Shown here: one piece after another, positions 34,093 to 41,851 of the stretch
How positions within the stretch are numbered: the stretch's first letter is position 1
Layout of the letters: every line of letters begins with the position of its first letter
NCBI GenBank assembly: GCA_016710335.1
Contig: JADJXQ010000002.1
Coordinates: 186,001 to 250,000 of the forward strand
DNA length: 64,000 nt
Origin: Rhodospirillales bacterium
GTDB lineage: Bacteria; Pseudomonadota; Alphaproteobacteria; Rhodospirillales; Defluviicoccaceae
Direction: 5' to 3'
The notes under the pieces: generated by a model
What the model saw: the letters and a program-made list of their open reading frames with translations, nothing else
The model's database searches: none
What the model was told of the DNA's origin: nothing
Position numbers and translations under genes: made by a program

Positions 34093-34123
34093 CGCCTCCA
34101 ATCACCCGCAGAAGGATAAACAG

Positions 34124-35084
34124 GTGATCACCGACACGAACTCCGAGCAGCCGGGGTCTGCCGAACCAACCGAGTCACCGTCAAGCCGCCGAGTCGTCGT
34201 GTTCGGTGGCTCGGGGTTCGTCGGAAGAGTTGGTGCGGACGCTCCGGGTTGCCGGCATGGACGTCACAGTCGCGAGGCGAAGCGAAGGGCGTCGGGCGCC
34301 CGAAGCCGGTGCCGGCGGCAGTGGGCGTTTGGATTTCGTCACCGCCGACGTCACCGACGCTAAGTCAGTGCAGTCGGCGGTGGCGGGCGCGGATGCGGCG
34401 ATCAATCTGGTCGGCATCCTGTTCGAGAAGGGCCGCCAGACCTTCACCCGCGTTCACGAGCAAGGCGCCCGCAACGTCGCCGAAGCTGCGGCCGCGGCCG
34501 GCGTCGGCCGATTAGTGCAGATGTCGGCGCTTGGAGCCAGTGCGCAATCGCCGTCGGCTTATGCGAGGAGCAAGGCTGCCGGAGAACGGGCGGTGCGCGA
34601 AGCGTTCCCGCAGGCCACGATCATGCGGCCCAGCATCGTGTTCGGCCCGGATGACGACTTCTTCAATAAGTTCGCCGGCATGGCCCGCTTTTCCCCGGCG
34701 CTGCCGCTGATCGGTGGGGGCCGAACGCGATTCCAGCCCGTTTACGTCGGCGATGTGGCGCACGCCTTCGTGGTCGCGCTCGATGCCGACAGCGCGGCGG
34801 GCAAGACGTACGAGCTTGCCGGGCCGCGCACGTACAGTTTCCGCACGCTCTTGCAATTGATGCTGGACACCATGGGCACACGCCGCGTCCTGGTGCCGGT
34901 GCCGTTCTTCGTAGCCGAACTGCAGGGAATGGTGTTGGGACAACTGCCGACGCCGCCGTTGACGCGGGACCAGGTCGAACTCCTCAAGACCGACAACGTC
35001 GCGGTCGGCCACGAACCGGGCTTGACGGAACTCGGAATCATCCCGACCGCCGTAGAGGAGATCCTGCCCTCCTACCTCGGGTAA
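34124..35084 (+). pseudogene. Complex I NDUFA9-like NAD(P)-binding protein, frameshifted
   Basis: This atypical SDR resembles NDUFA9, the complex I assembly/stability subunit. The Rossmann start RRVVVFGGSGFVGR is in one frame, from a GTG at 34124 preceded by AGAAGGA. The rest, ELVRTLRVAGMDVTVARRSE through INLVGILFEKGRQTF, VQMSALGAS and RPSIVFGPDDDFFNKFA, is in another. The break is at an AGAG dinucleotide repeat (34226-34229). Two extra bases would give GGSGFVGRELVRTL, the normal family motif. A repaired protein would have about 320 residues. The rest is free of stops, so a sequencing error or a very recent indel is likely. Confidence 0.8.
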
Positions 35085-35115
35085 CGCCTGCACTTCAAGC
35101 TGACGCTCCCGAACA

Positions 35116-37788
35116 TCAAACGGCGCCGGCCAAGGCGTGTTCGATGGCCTGCAATGCCGCCGCTCCCTTGGCCGCTTCCGGACCGCCGGCCTGCGCCATG
35201 TCCGGGCGGCCGCCGCCGCCTTTGCCGCCGAGCGCCGCCGAACCGACGCGTACCAGGTCGACGGCATTGAGGCGGTCGGTCAGATCGTCGGTCACGCCGA
35301 CGACGATGGAAGCTTTGCCATCTCTGGTCGACACCAAGGTGACCACGCCGGAGCCGACCTGCTTCTTGAGATCGTCAGCGAGGCTCTTCAAGTCCTTGGC
35401 AGGGACGCCCTCCAGGAGCCGCGGCGCGAACTTGATGCCGGAGATATCCCTCACCTCCGCAATCGCCTCGCCGCCGCCGGTTGCCATGGCGCGGCGGGCT
35501 TCCGACAGCTCCCGCTCCAGCCGCCGGCGCTCCTCGATCAGCGCCGCGACCCGCGCAGGAACCTCTTGCGGAGAAGACTTGAGCAACGCCGCGGTCTCCC
35601 GCAGCGCCGCCTCTTCCTCGGCGATGTAAGCCTGGGCGCCGGCGCCGGTCAGCGCCTCGATGCGGCGCACACCGGCCGCCAGTGCACTCTCGGAGACGAT
35701 CTTGAACAGCCCGATGTCGCCGGTCCGCTGCACGTGAGTGCCACCACATAGCTCGACGCAGAAGTTGTTGCCGTTACTGTGGTTGACACCTTCGCCATTC
35801 TCCGGCGCCCCCATGGTGACCACCCGCACCTCGTCGCCGTACTTCTCCCCGAACAGCGCCATGGCGCCCGCCGCCGCCGCGCTTTCGGGGTCCATCAGCC
35901 GCGTTATGACGGCGCCATTGGCGCGGATGTGGGCGTTGACGTCCGCCTCGATCGCGGCGATCTCGTCCGGCGTCAAAGCCTTGGGGTGCGAGATGTCGAA
36001 GCGCAGCCGGTCGCGGGCCACCAGCGAGCCTTTCTGGGTGACGTGATCGCCGAGACGGCGGCGGAGCGCCGCGTGCAATAGATGGGTGGCGGAGTGATTG
36101 CCGCGGATTTCGGTGCGTCTTTCGTGCTCCACCTCCATCGTGACCTGGTCGCCCACCCGTAGCGGCGCCACTTCCAACGCACCGATGTGCACGGTAAGCA
36201 GACCGAGCTTTTTCTGCGTGTCGGAGACCTCGACGCGGGCACCGGCTGCGTTAGTGATGGTGCCGGTGTCGCCGACCTGGCCGCCCGACTCGCCGTAGAA
36301 CGGCGTCTGGTTGCAGATCACCGCCACGTCGCGGCCCGGCTCCGCCATCTCGACGCGCTGGCCATCGACGATCAAAGCGACGACCCTGGCCTCCGCGGCC
36401 TCGGTGTCGTAGCCAAGGAACTCGGTGGCGCCGACATCCTCGTGGATGGCGAACCACACCGCTTCCGTCGCCGCCTCGCCAGACCCGGCCCACGCCTGAC
36501 GGGCAGCAGCCCGCTGACGAGCCATCGCCGCCTCGAAGCCGGCGGCGTCGACCTGCAGTCCGTCCGCCTTCAGCGCGTCCTGGGTGAGGTCCAACGGAAA
36601 GCCATAGGTGTCATACAGCTTGAAGGCCGTCTCGCCGTCGAGCACGCCTCCGGTTGGCAACGACCGGGTCGCCTCGTCCAGCAGCCGCAGCCCGCGATCA
36701 AGGGTGCGCTTGAAGCGCGTCTCCTCCAGCTTCAGCACCTCGGTAATCAGCCCGCGGGCGCGCAATAGTTCCGGGTACGCGCTGCCCATGGCGCCGACCA
36801 GCGACGGCACGAGGCGCCACATCAGCGGCTCCTCGCAGCCGATCAAGTGGGCGTGGCGCATCGCTCGGCGCATGATCCGGCGGAGCACGTAACCACGGCC
36901 TTCGTTGGACGGCATCACACCGTCAGCGATCAGGAAGCTAGTAGCGCGCAGATGATCGGCGATCACCCGGTGCGACATGCGGTGCGGGCCATCGGGGGCA
37001 CTCCCGGTCGCCTCGGCCGAGGCGTGAATGAGCGCCTGCATCAGGTCGATCTGGTAGTTGTCGTGGGTGCCCTGCATCACCGCGGCGATGCGCTCCAGGC
37101 CCGCTCCGGTGTCGATCGACGGACGCGGGAGCGAAATGCGCTGGTCCGGCGTCACCTGCTCGTATTGCATGAACACCAGATTCCAGATCTCGATGAAACG
37201 GTCGCCGTCTTCGTCGGGACTGCCCGGCGGGCCGCCCTGAATATGATCACCGTGGTCGTAGAAGATCTCGGAGCACGGGCCGCACGGGCCGGTGTCGCCC
37301 ATCGCCCAGAAATTGTCTGAGGTGGCGATGCGGAGGATCTTCCGCTCCGGCAGCCCCGCAATCCGCTTCCATAGATCGAACGCTTCGTCGTCGTCGGCGT
37401 AGACGGTGACCAGCAGCCGCTCGGCGGACAGCCCGAACTCCTTCGTAACCAGGTTCCACGCCAGCTCGATGGCCACGTCCTTGAAGTAGTCGCCGAACGA
37501 GAAATTGCCGAGCATTTCGAAGAACGTATGATGACGCGCTGTATAGCCGACGTTCTCCAGGTCGTTGTGCTTGCCGCCGGCGCGGACGCACTTCTGCGAG
37601 GTGACGGCGCGCTGGTAGTCCCGCTTCTCGACGCCGGTGAACACGTTCTTGAACTGCACCATGCCGGCGTTGACGAACATCAACGTCGGGTCGTTGCGAG
37701 GCACCAGCGGGCTCGACGCGACGACGCGATGGTCGTGACGCGCGAAATAATCAAGGAAGGTGGTGCGGATGTCGTTGACGGTCTGCAT
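35116..37788 (-). CDS. alaS: Alanyl-tRNA synthetase
   Basis: This class II synthetase of 890 residues charges tRNA-Ala. The catalytic core is 1-450, with the motif 2 region (TSQKCVRAGGKHNDLENVG) and HHTFFEMLGNFSFGDYF. The editing domain has GNHSATHLLHAALR and CVELCGGTHV, the zinc-type His/Cys ligands. The C-terminal DHHA1 oligomerisation domain ends with VRVGSAALGGKGGGGRPDMAQAG. Length and motifs are complete. It is convergent with the NDUFA9-like gene (31 nt apart). Confidence 0.97.
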   Translation of the reverse strand: MQTVNDIRTTFLDYFARHDHRVVASSPLVPRNDPTLMFVNAGMVQFKNVFTGVEKRDYQRAVTSQKCVRAGGKHNDLENVGYTARHHTFFEMLGNFSFGDYFKDVAIELAWNLVTKEFGLSAERLLVTVYADDDEAFDLWKRIAGLPERKILRIATSDNFWAMGDTGPCGPCSEIFYDHGDHIQGGPPGSPDEDGDRFIEIWNLVFMQYEQVTPDQRISLPRPSIDTGAGLERIAAVMQGTHDNYQIDLMQALIHASAEATGSAPDGPHRMSHRVIADHLRATSFLIADGVMPSNEGRGYVLRRIMRRAMRHAHLIGCEEPLMWRLVPSLVGAMGSAYPELLRARGLITEVLKLEETRFKRTLDRGLRLLDEATRSLPTGGVLDGETAFKLYDTYGFPLDLTQDALKADGLQVDAAGFEAAMARQRAAARQAWAGSGEAATEAVWFAIHEDVGATEFLGYDTEAAEARVVALIVDGQRVEMAEPGRDVAVICNQTPFYGESGGQVGDTGTITNAAGARVEVSDTQKKLGLLTVHIGALEVAPLRVGDQVTMEVEHERRTEIRGNHSATHLLHAALRRRLGDHVTQKGSLVARDRLRFDISHPKALTPDEIAAIEADVNAHIRANGAVITRLMDPESAAAAGAMALFGEKYGDEVRVVTMGAPENGEGVNHSNGNNFCVELCGGTHVQRTGDIGLFKIVSESALAAGVRRIEALTGAGAQAYIAEEEAALRETAALLKSSPQEVPARVAALIEERRRLERELSEARRAMATGGGEAIAEVRDISGIKFAPRLLEGVPAKDLKSLADDLKKQVGSGVVTLVSTRDGKASIVVGVTDDLTDRLNAVDLVRVGSAALGGKGGGGRPDMAQAGGPEAAKGAAALQAIEHALAGAV

Positions 37789-37921
37789 GGCTTCTATTTA
37801 AGTCGCTTCGGTCCCGCCGGCAATTGCACGCCGGTGGTCTGCTTGTATCGACTCCCCCGCGGCCTGTCCACAGACGGCTCCCCGCACCCGTGCGGTACAG
37901 GGGCAAGTCGCGCGGATGGAT

Positions 37922-39673
37922 CTACCGCGTGAAGCTCTCCGCCGGTTGCGGCGAAACGACGCGCGCCGTCTCGGCGGGATCGGCCTCGCTATCGCCGCCG
38001 GCGTGGGTTGACATGGACCACAGTGTGAGCTCGCCGTCGCGTAGCACGCCAACCTTGTTGCCGAGCCGCAGGATCGACTCGCGGTGGCTGATGACGACGG
38101 TCATGATCCCTTGCGCACGCAGCGCGTTGATCATGTCGCGCAATCCGCTGCGGCTGCCCTTGTCGAGATTGGAGTCCGGCTCATCGAGGACGACCAGCGC
38201 CGGCATGCCGAATACGGCGCGCGCCAACCCGATCTGCTGCCGCTGCCCGCTGGACAAGGCCAGACCGTCCTCACCGACATCGGTGTCATAGCCGGCTGGC
38301 AGAAGCTCGATCATCTCGTGGGCGCGGGCCAATTCTGCAGCCGCGACCACCTCCTCGCGTTTCGCGTCGCCCATCCGGGCGATGTTGTCGTGAATGCTGC
38401 CGTGGAACAACTGCACATGATCCGGCAGATAGCCGATGAGGCGGCCGAGCGCTTCCGGCTGCCAGTGCTCCAGCCTGAAGCCTTCGAACACGATGGTGCC
38501 GCGGCTGGGTTTGAGGACGCCGACCAGCAGCCGGCAGAGCGTCGTCTTGCCAGCGCCCATGGTACCCGCGAGGGCCAGCACGTCGCCGGGCTGAAGCTCT
38601 AAGCCGATGTTCTGAAGGATCGGCTGGCTGCCTCCGGGGTGGTAGTAGCCGACGCGGGTGACGAGCAAGCCGCGCCGCGCCATTGGCAACGTGGTGCGGC
38701 TGAACCGCCCCTTACGCCGCGTCAACTGGGACTGGATGCGGGAGTAGGCCTCGCGCGCTTCGCGCAGCGGCCGTCGAGATTCGGCGAACGCCTCCGCAGT
38801 GATGAGGGTGCGGTTCATCAGGAAGAGGCCCGCGATCGCCGCTACGATCGACATCTTGCCGGACGCCACAAGCCACACGCCGACGGCGATAGCGCCTACC
38901 TGCACAACGTAGCGGACGAACTTGAGGACGGCAGCGTAGAGAGCGCTGCGGCGACCTACGCCCTCTTGCAACGCCTGCGTCTCGGATTGTGCGGCGCGCC
39001 AGCGCCGCACCACGTTGGGCGCCATACCCATGGCGCCGACCGCATCGACATTGCGGAGCGTCGCCCGCGCCTGTCGGTGAGCATCCGCGGCGGCGTGCCG
39101 CGAAAGCTCCCGCAGTGTCCGAGATCCGGCCTCATGACGACTGGTGATGGCCAGAACAAGCGCTGCGCCGATGGCTGCCATGACGCCGAGCATCGGGTGG
39201 ATGAATAGGATGACGACGACGAACAAGAGCGCCCACGGCGCGTCCATCACCGACGAAATAGCGTTGCCGGTAAAGAAACTTCGCATCGTCGCCAGATCGT
39301 CCAGCCCCTGCGCCAGAGCATTCCTGACCGCCGCTTCGCCCGGCCCGACGCCGGCCACGAGCACGCGTTCGCTGAGGCGCGCGTCGAGCCAGTTGGCCAA
39401 TTGCATCAGGATGACGCTGCGCGCCGCCTCCAACACTGCAAGGAACAGAAGCGCAATCACGGCAATGATTGCGAGGTGCGCGACGCCGTCGAGATCTCCG
39501 CCGGCCTCAAGGCGGCGAAACAGATAGATCATATAGAGCGGCGTGATCAGCATCAGAAGGTTGATGACGACGCTGACCCCGATGACAACCCCGAGAGCCT
39601 TGCGATAGGTCGCGAAGACGAACCGGAATTCACCCTCGTCCGCCTGACCGGAATAATCCGACTCGCGCCTCAT
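37922..39673 (-). CDS. Type I secretion-like ABC transporter, PrtD family
   Basis: This is an ABC exporter half-transporter of 583 residues. A membrane domain (30-310) is followed by an ATPase with Walker A GTMGAGKTTLCRLL, signature ALSSGQRQQIGLARAV (the usual SGG is SSG), Walker B LVVLDEPDSNLD and H-loop VVISHRES. It lacks a C39 peptidase domain. It matches PrtD-type exporters of type I secretion, but no HlyD-type adaptor or outer-membrane TolC gene is adjacent. Its substrate is unknown. The peptide exporter of the next locus is on the opposite strand 2.2 kb away. Confidence 0.82.
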   Translation of the reverse strand: MRRESDYSGQADEGEFRFVFATYRKALGVVIGVSVVINLLMLITPLYMIYLFRRLEAGGDLDGVAHLAIIAVIALLFLAVLEAARSVILMQLANWLDARLSERVLVAGVGPGEAAVRNALAQGLDDLATMRSFFTGNAISSVMDAPWALLFVVVILFIHPMLGVMAAIGAALVLAITSRHEAGSRTLRELSRHAAADAHRQARATLRNVDAVGAMGMAPNVVRRWRAAQSETQALQEGVGRRSALYAAVLKFVRYVVQVGAIAVGVWLVASGKMSIVAAIAGLFLMNRTLITAEAFAESRRPLREAREAYSRIQSQLTRRKGRFSRTTLPMARRGLLVTRVGYYHPGGSQPILQNIGLELQPGDVLALAGTMGAGKTTLCRLLVGVLKPSRGTIVFEGFRLEHWQPEALGRLIGYLPDHVQLFHGSIHDNIARMGDAKREEVVAAAELARAHEMIELLPAGYDTDVGEDGLALSSGQRQQIGLARAVFGMPALVVLDEPDSNLDKGSRSGLRDMINALRAQGIMTVVISHRESILRLGNKVGVLRDGELTLWSMSTHAGGDSEADPAETARVVSPQPAESFTR

Positions 39674-40000
39674 CGCCGCGCTGCCCCCATGGAACGGACG
39701 TGTAGATCAGCAGTAATGACCGCATCTCTCCTGCCCGGAACGCACTCCGCAATCCAACTCAAAATCTGCCGCCTTTGTGGTGGCTTCACGACGATCGCCT
39801 CGGAAGCGGACGGCGCCTGTCGACGGCGCTTGACTCGCCATGTTCCGCTCGGACGTGTGCCGCCACGCGTTCTCCATCCCCGTTCCGGAGCAGCCGTGCT
39901 GCCCACTATAGCGCCGAGGGCCGCCGTAGATCTACATCTGCGTGTCGCTGACATCGCATTTTTCATTCAGCTACAAGGCGTTACCCGATCATACCGTCCA

Positions 40001-40028
40001 CGGACCGACCCGCTTGGGGGTCGGTCCG
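40001..40028. repeat. Perfect inverted repeat, 11-bp arms
   Basis: CGGACCGACCC (40001-40011) and GGGTCGGTCCG (40018-40028) form a perfect stem with a 6-base loop. No T-run follows on either strand, so it is not a standard intrinsic terminator. It lies between the PrtD-like gene and the peptide locus and may be a regulatory or recombination site. Confidence 0.6.
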
Positions 40029-40348
40029 CAGCATTCGTCCTGCGAGTCTGCAAACGATTAACCCACGCACTACCTGCGCCGGTCAGCTGAGCGGGCTTCT
40101 CCAAGCATCCGCCCCCGTTGGCGGTGCACGACGTCGTAAAAAAAACGTTGGCCTACCTCCCATTGAAGAAACATACGCTCAACCTCAAAAACAAGAGGCT
40201 CCGGACCCGCTCGGGTTTTAATACAGAACCTTTTTCCGATCCGGCAGACACCCATGAATGAACATTAACAACCGGTATGGGTCACAACAAACACGCAAAT
40301 AGAGTAAACATTCATCGACGCAGAAATTGCAAGATCCAACGTTTTTAT

Positions 40349-40376
40349 TTGATATTGATAGTGTTTTGTGTAACAA
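40349..40376 (+). promoter_or_regulatory. Candidate sigma-70-like promoter for the peptide gene
   Basis: TTGATA (40349-40354) and TAACAA (40371-40376) are 16 nt apart, about 60 nt before the peptide start codon, in AT-rich DNA. The -35 is good and the -10 is weak. TTGATA occurs twice in tandem, so the exact -35 is unclear. Confidence 0.3.
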
Positions 40377-40384
40377 AATTGACT

Positions 40385-40406
40385 TGTCAGTGCAGCAATG
40401 CTGACA
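40385..40406. promoter_or_regulatory. Operator-like dyad before the peptide gene
   Basis: TGTCAG (40385-40390) and CTGACA (40401-40406) are inverted copies flanking a partly self-complementary centre (GCA...TGC). The dyad lies between the candidate promoter and the ribosome binding site GAAGGGAG, so it could bind a repressor or fold in the leader RNA. Confidence 0.4.
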
Positions 40407-40436
40407 TTTTAAAGAACTTATCGAAGGGAGAAAGAC

Positions 40437-40640
40437 ATGCGCGACCTCATCATGGACGAGCTGCAGAGCGTCTACGGCGGCGGCGGGTACCGGGGCAGGC
40501 ATGGTGGCCGCGGCGGTTGCGGTCCTTGCGGCGGCGGCAGCAAGAGCGGCAGCAAAGGCGGCAGCAAGAGCAGGAGCAAGAGCAAGTCCAAGAGCAAGTC
40601 GAAGAGCAAGAGTGGATCCGGCGGTTACGGCTGCTGGTGA
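40437..40640 (+). CDS. Double-glycine-leader peptide precursor with Lys-Ser-repeat core
   Basis: This peptide of 67 residues begins MRDLIMDELQSVYGG, a textbook double-glycine leader (acidic and hydrophobic LxxxELxxVxGG pattern) of the kind cut by peptidase-C39 exporters. Cleavage after GG at residue 15 would release a core of about 52 residues. That core has a Gly/Arg-rich start with Cys-Gly-Pro-Cys, a middle of alternating Ser and Lys (about residues 35-60) and the end GGYGCW. It has three cysteines and no acidic residue. A strong GAAGGGAG ribosome binding site precedes the ATG. The C39 transporter and adaptor are downstream. It could be a bacteriocin, signalling peptide or DNA/RNA-binding peptide; I know of no match. 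Confidence 0.82.
   Translation: MRDLIMDELQSVYGGGGYRGRHGGRGGCGPCGGGSKSGSKGGSKSRSKSKSKSKSKSKSGSGGYGCW
40539..40612 (+). repeat. AGCAAG-type hexanucleotide repeats within the peptide gene
   Basis: Imperfect AGC-AAG units, some as TCC/TCG-AAG or AGC-AGG, encode the Ser-Lys alternation. Such a tract can slip during replication, so the number of KS units may vary between strains. Confidence 0.75.
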
Positions 40641-40739
40641 CACCTGATGCATTGATATTCTGACAATACCGGCCGTGTGAGCATTCAGGCCGCTTGACGC
40701 AATGTTGCGGCCGACCGCCTCACGTGGCCTCGCTTACGA

Positions 40740-40766
40740 GCGCCTCCGCGAAAACCGCGGAGGCGC
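40740..40766. terminator. Strong hairpin after the peptide gene
   Basis: GCGCCTCCGCG (40740-40750) and CGCGGAGGCGC (40756-40766) form an 11-bp stem with loop AAAAC. Only a weak T-tract (TTCAT) follows on the plus strand, so it may attenuate rather than stop transcription. A second dyad, GGCCGC...GCGGCC, lies at 40688-40712. Placed between the peptide gene and its export genes, these could make the peptide mRNA more abundant than the transporter mRNA. Confidence 0.5.
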
Positions 40767-40886
40767 TTCATCTGCGGGACGAATCTGACGTCAGCGATGC
40801 GAGGACGGGTGGCGAAGCCCAAAAGGAATACAGTGGGATCGTAGGCTAAGGCATCTGGACGGTTCGATCTAATAATCAACAAATAA

Positions 40887-41846
40887 ATGGGAAATCTTGT
40901 GCAACAACAAAAACCCATACTGCCGTCTGCAAACTTCGGCGAGACGGGCTTGGAAGAAATTTGGCTGCTGGGGCAGCCGTCGCTCAGCGGATACTTGGAT
41001 TACGTCCGCAAGATCGTCATCGGTGGCGCCGCTCTCAGCCGAGCGAAACTGGCAGACGAGTGGCGGTTGGCTAACGACTATTATTATGAGCTGGAGAGTC
41101 GTGAAGCGGGTATCGCCGATCAGGCCGCCTGCGCGGATCTGGATCCTGCGCTGCAGCCGTTGGCCGACGAAGTCATGGCCGATGCGCGCTTTGTCCACAC
41201 GTTCGACACCCTGCCGACGCGCTTCGGAGTCGTCGAGTTGGAAAAGCTGGTGGTCTATCAGCTCCATGTAACCCGCCAATACGTCGACGGCCTGACGGCG
41301 AAGATCGGCTCGGATCCCGATCCGGAAGCCCTCTTCCGGTTCTGCATGCCGCTTGATGCACCGACCGTGCCGCTCAAGATCCAGCGCGTCGGCTCGCGGC
41401 GATACGATTTCATCTCCGCGTCTTCTGACCTCCGATACCACGAGTCCGTATTTCTCCGCCCCGACCAACTCCGCGACTACACTTCATTCGGCCCGATCGC
41501 CGGCGTGTTCGGTGTGGTGGTCGGCTTCGGCTCCAACTTCCTCAACGTCATTCAGGCCGACAACCGCTTTCTCCTCAACAACGGCTACCACCGCGCCTGC
41601 GCCCTTTACGCTGCCGGGGTCCGGCACGTGCCCTGCATCATCAAGACCGTTACCCGCAAGGATGAGCTGGACCTGACGGCCTGCCAGGATGTGCGCGACG
41701 ATCCGGCCTTCTATTTCAAGGGCAGGCGGCCGCCGCTGTTGAAGGACTTCTTCGACCCGCGCATCCGCAAGGTGCTGCCCGTCCCCAAGCTTTCAAGACT
41801 GATCGAGGTGACGTTCGACGTGCGTGACTGCGAGATCGCGGGTTAG
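40887..41846 (+). CDS. Unknown protein with a ParB/sulfiredoxin-like motif, peptide locus
   Basis: This is a 319-residue protein with no family I can name. Residues about 215-260 read FGSNFLNVIQADNRFLLNNG, then YHRACALYAAGVRHVPCII. This resembles the ParB/sulfiredoxin fold core, in which a G-x-H-R-x-x-A-L motif binds nucleotide or phosphate. The rest is helical and acidic. It starts 246 nt after the peptide gene and is followed 5 nt later by the adaptor gene, so it belongs to the export operon. Peptide modification, immunity or regulation are all possible. There is no clear ribosome binding site before the ATG. Confidence 0.72.
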   Translation: MGNLVQQQKPILPSANFGETGLEEIWLLGQPSLSGYLDYVRKIVIGGAALSRAKLADEWRLANDYYYELESREAGIADQAACADLDPALQPLADEVMADARFVHTFDTLPTRFGVVELEKLVVYQLHVTRQYVDGLTAKIGSDPDPEALFRFCMPLDAPTVPLKIQRVGSRRYDFISASSDLRYHESVFLRPDQLRDYTSFGPIAGVFGVVVGFGSNFLNVIQADNRFLLNNGYHRACALYAAGVRHVPCIIKTVTRKDELDLTACQDVRDDPAFYFKGRRPPLLKDFFDPRIRKVLPVPKLSRLIEVTFDVRDCEIAG

Positions 41847-41851
41847 CCGCC

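Larger units (their letters stand above)
39674..40436. other. Long gene-poor region before the peptide export locus
   Basis: No convincing gene lies in these 763 bases. The right part (about 40100-40436) is visibly richer in A and T than the rest of the window. It has poly-A runs, a small hairpin with a T-run near 40200-40215, and the promoter and operator-like elements described separately. A strong 11-bp-arm hairpin sits at 40001-40028. Confidence 0.6.

Noticed and set aside
40070..40255. Minus-strand frame of 61 codons in the AT-rich lead-in region
   Set aside because: It has aromatic and basic residues that look protein-like, but no ribosome binding site, no recognised family and no operon context.
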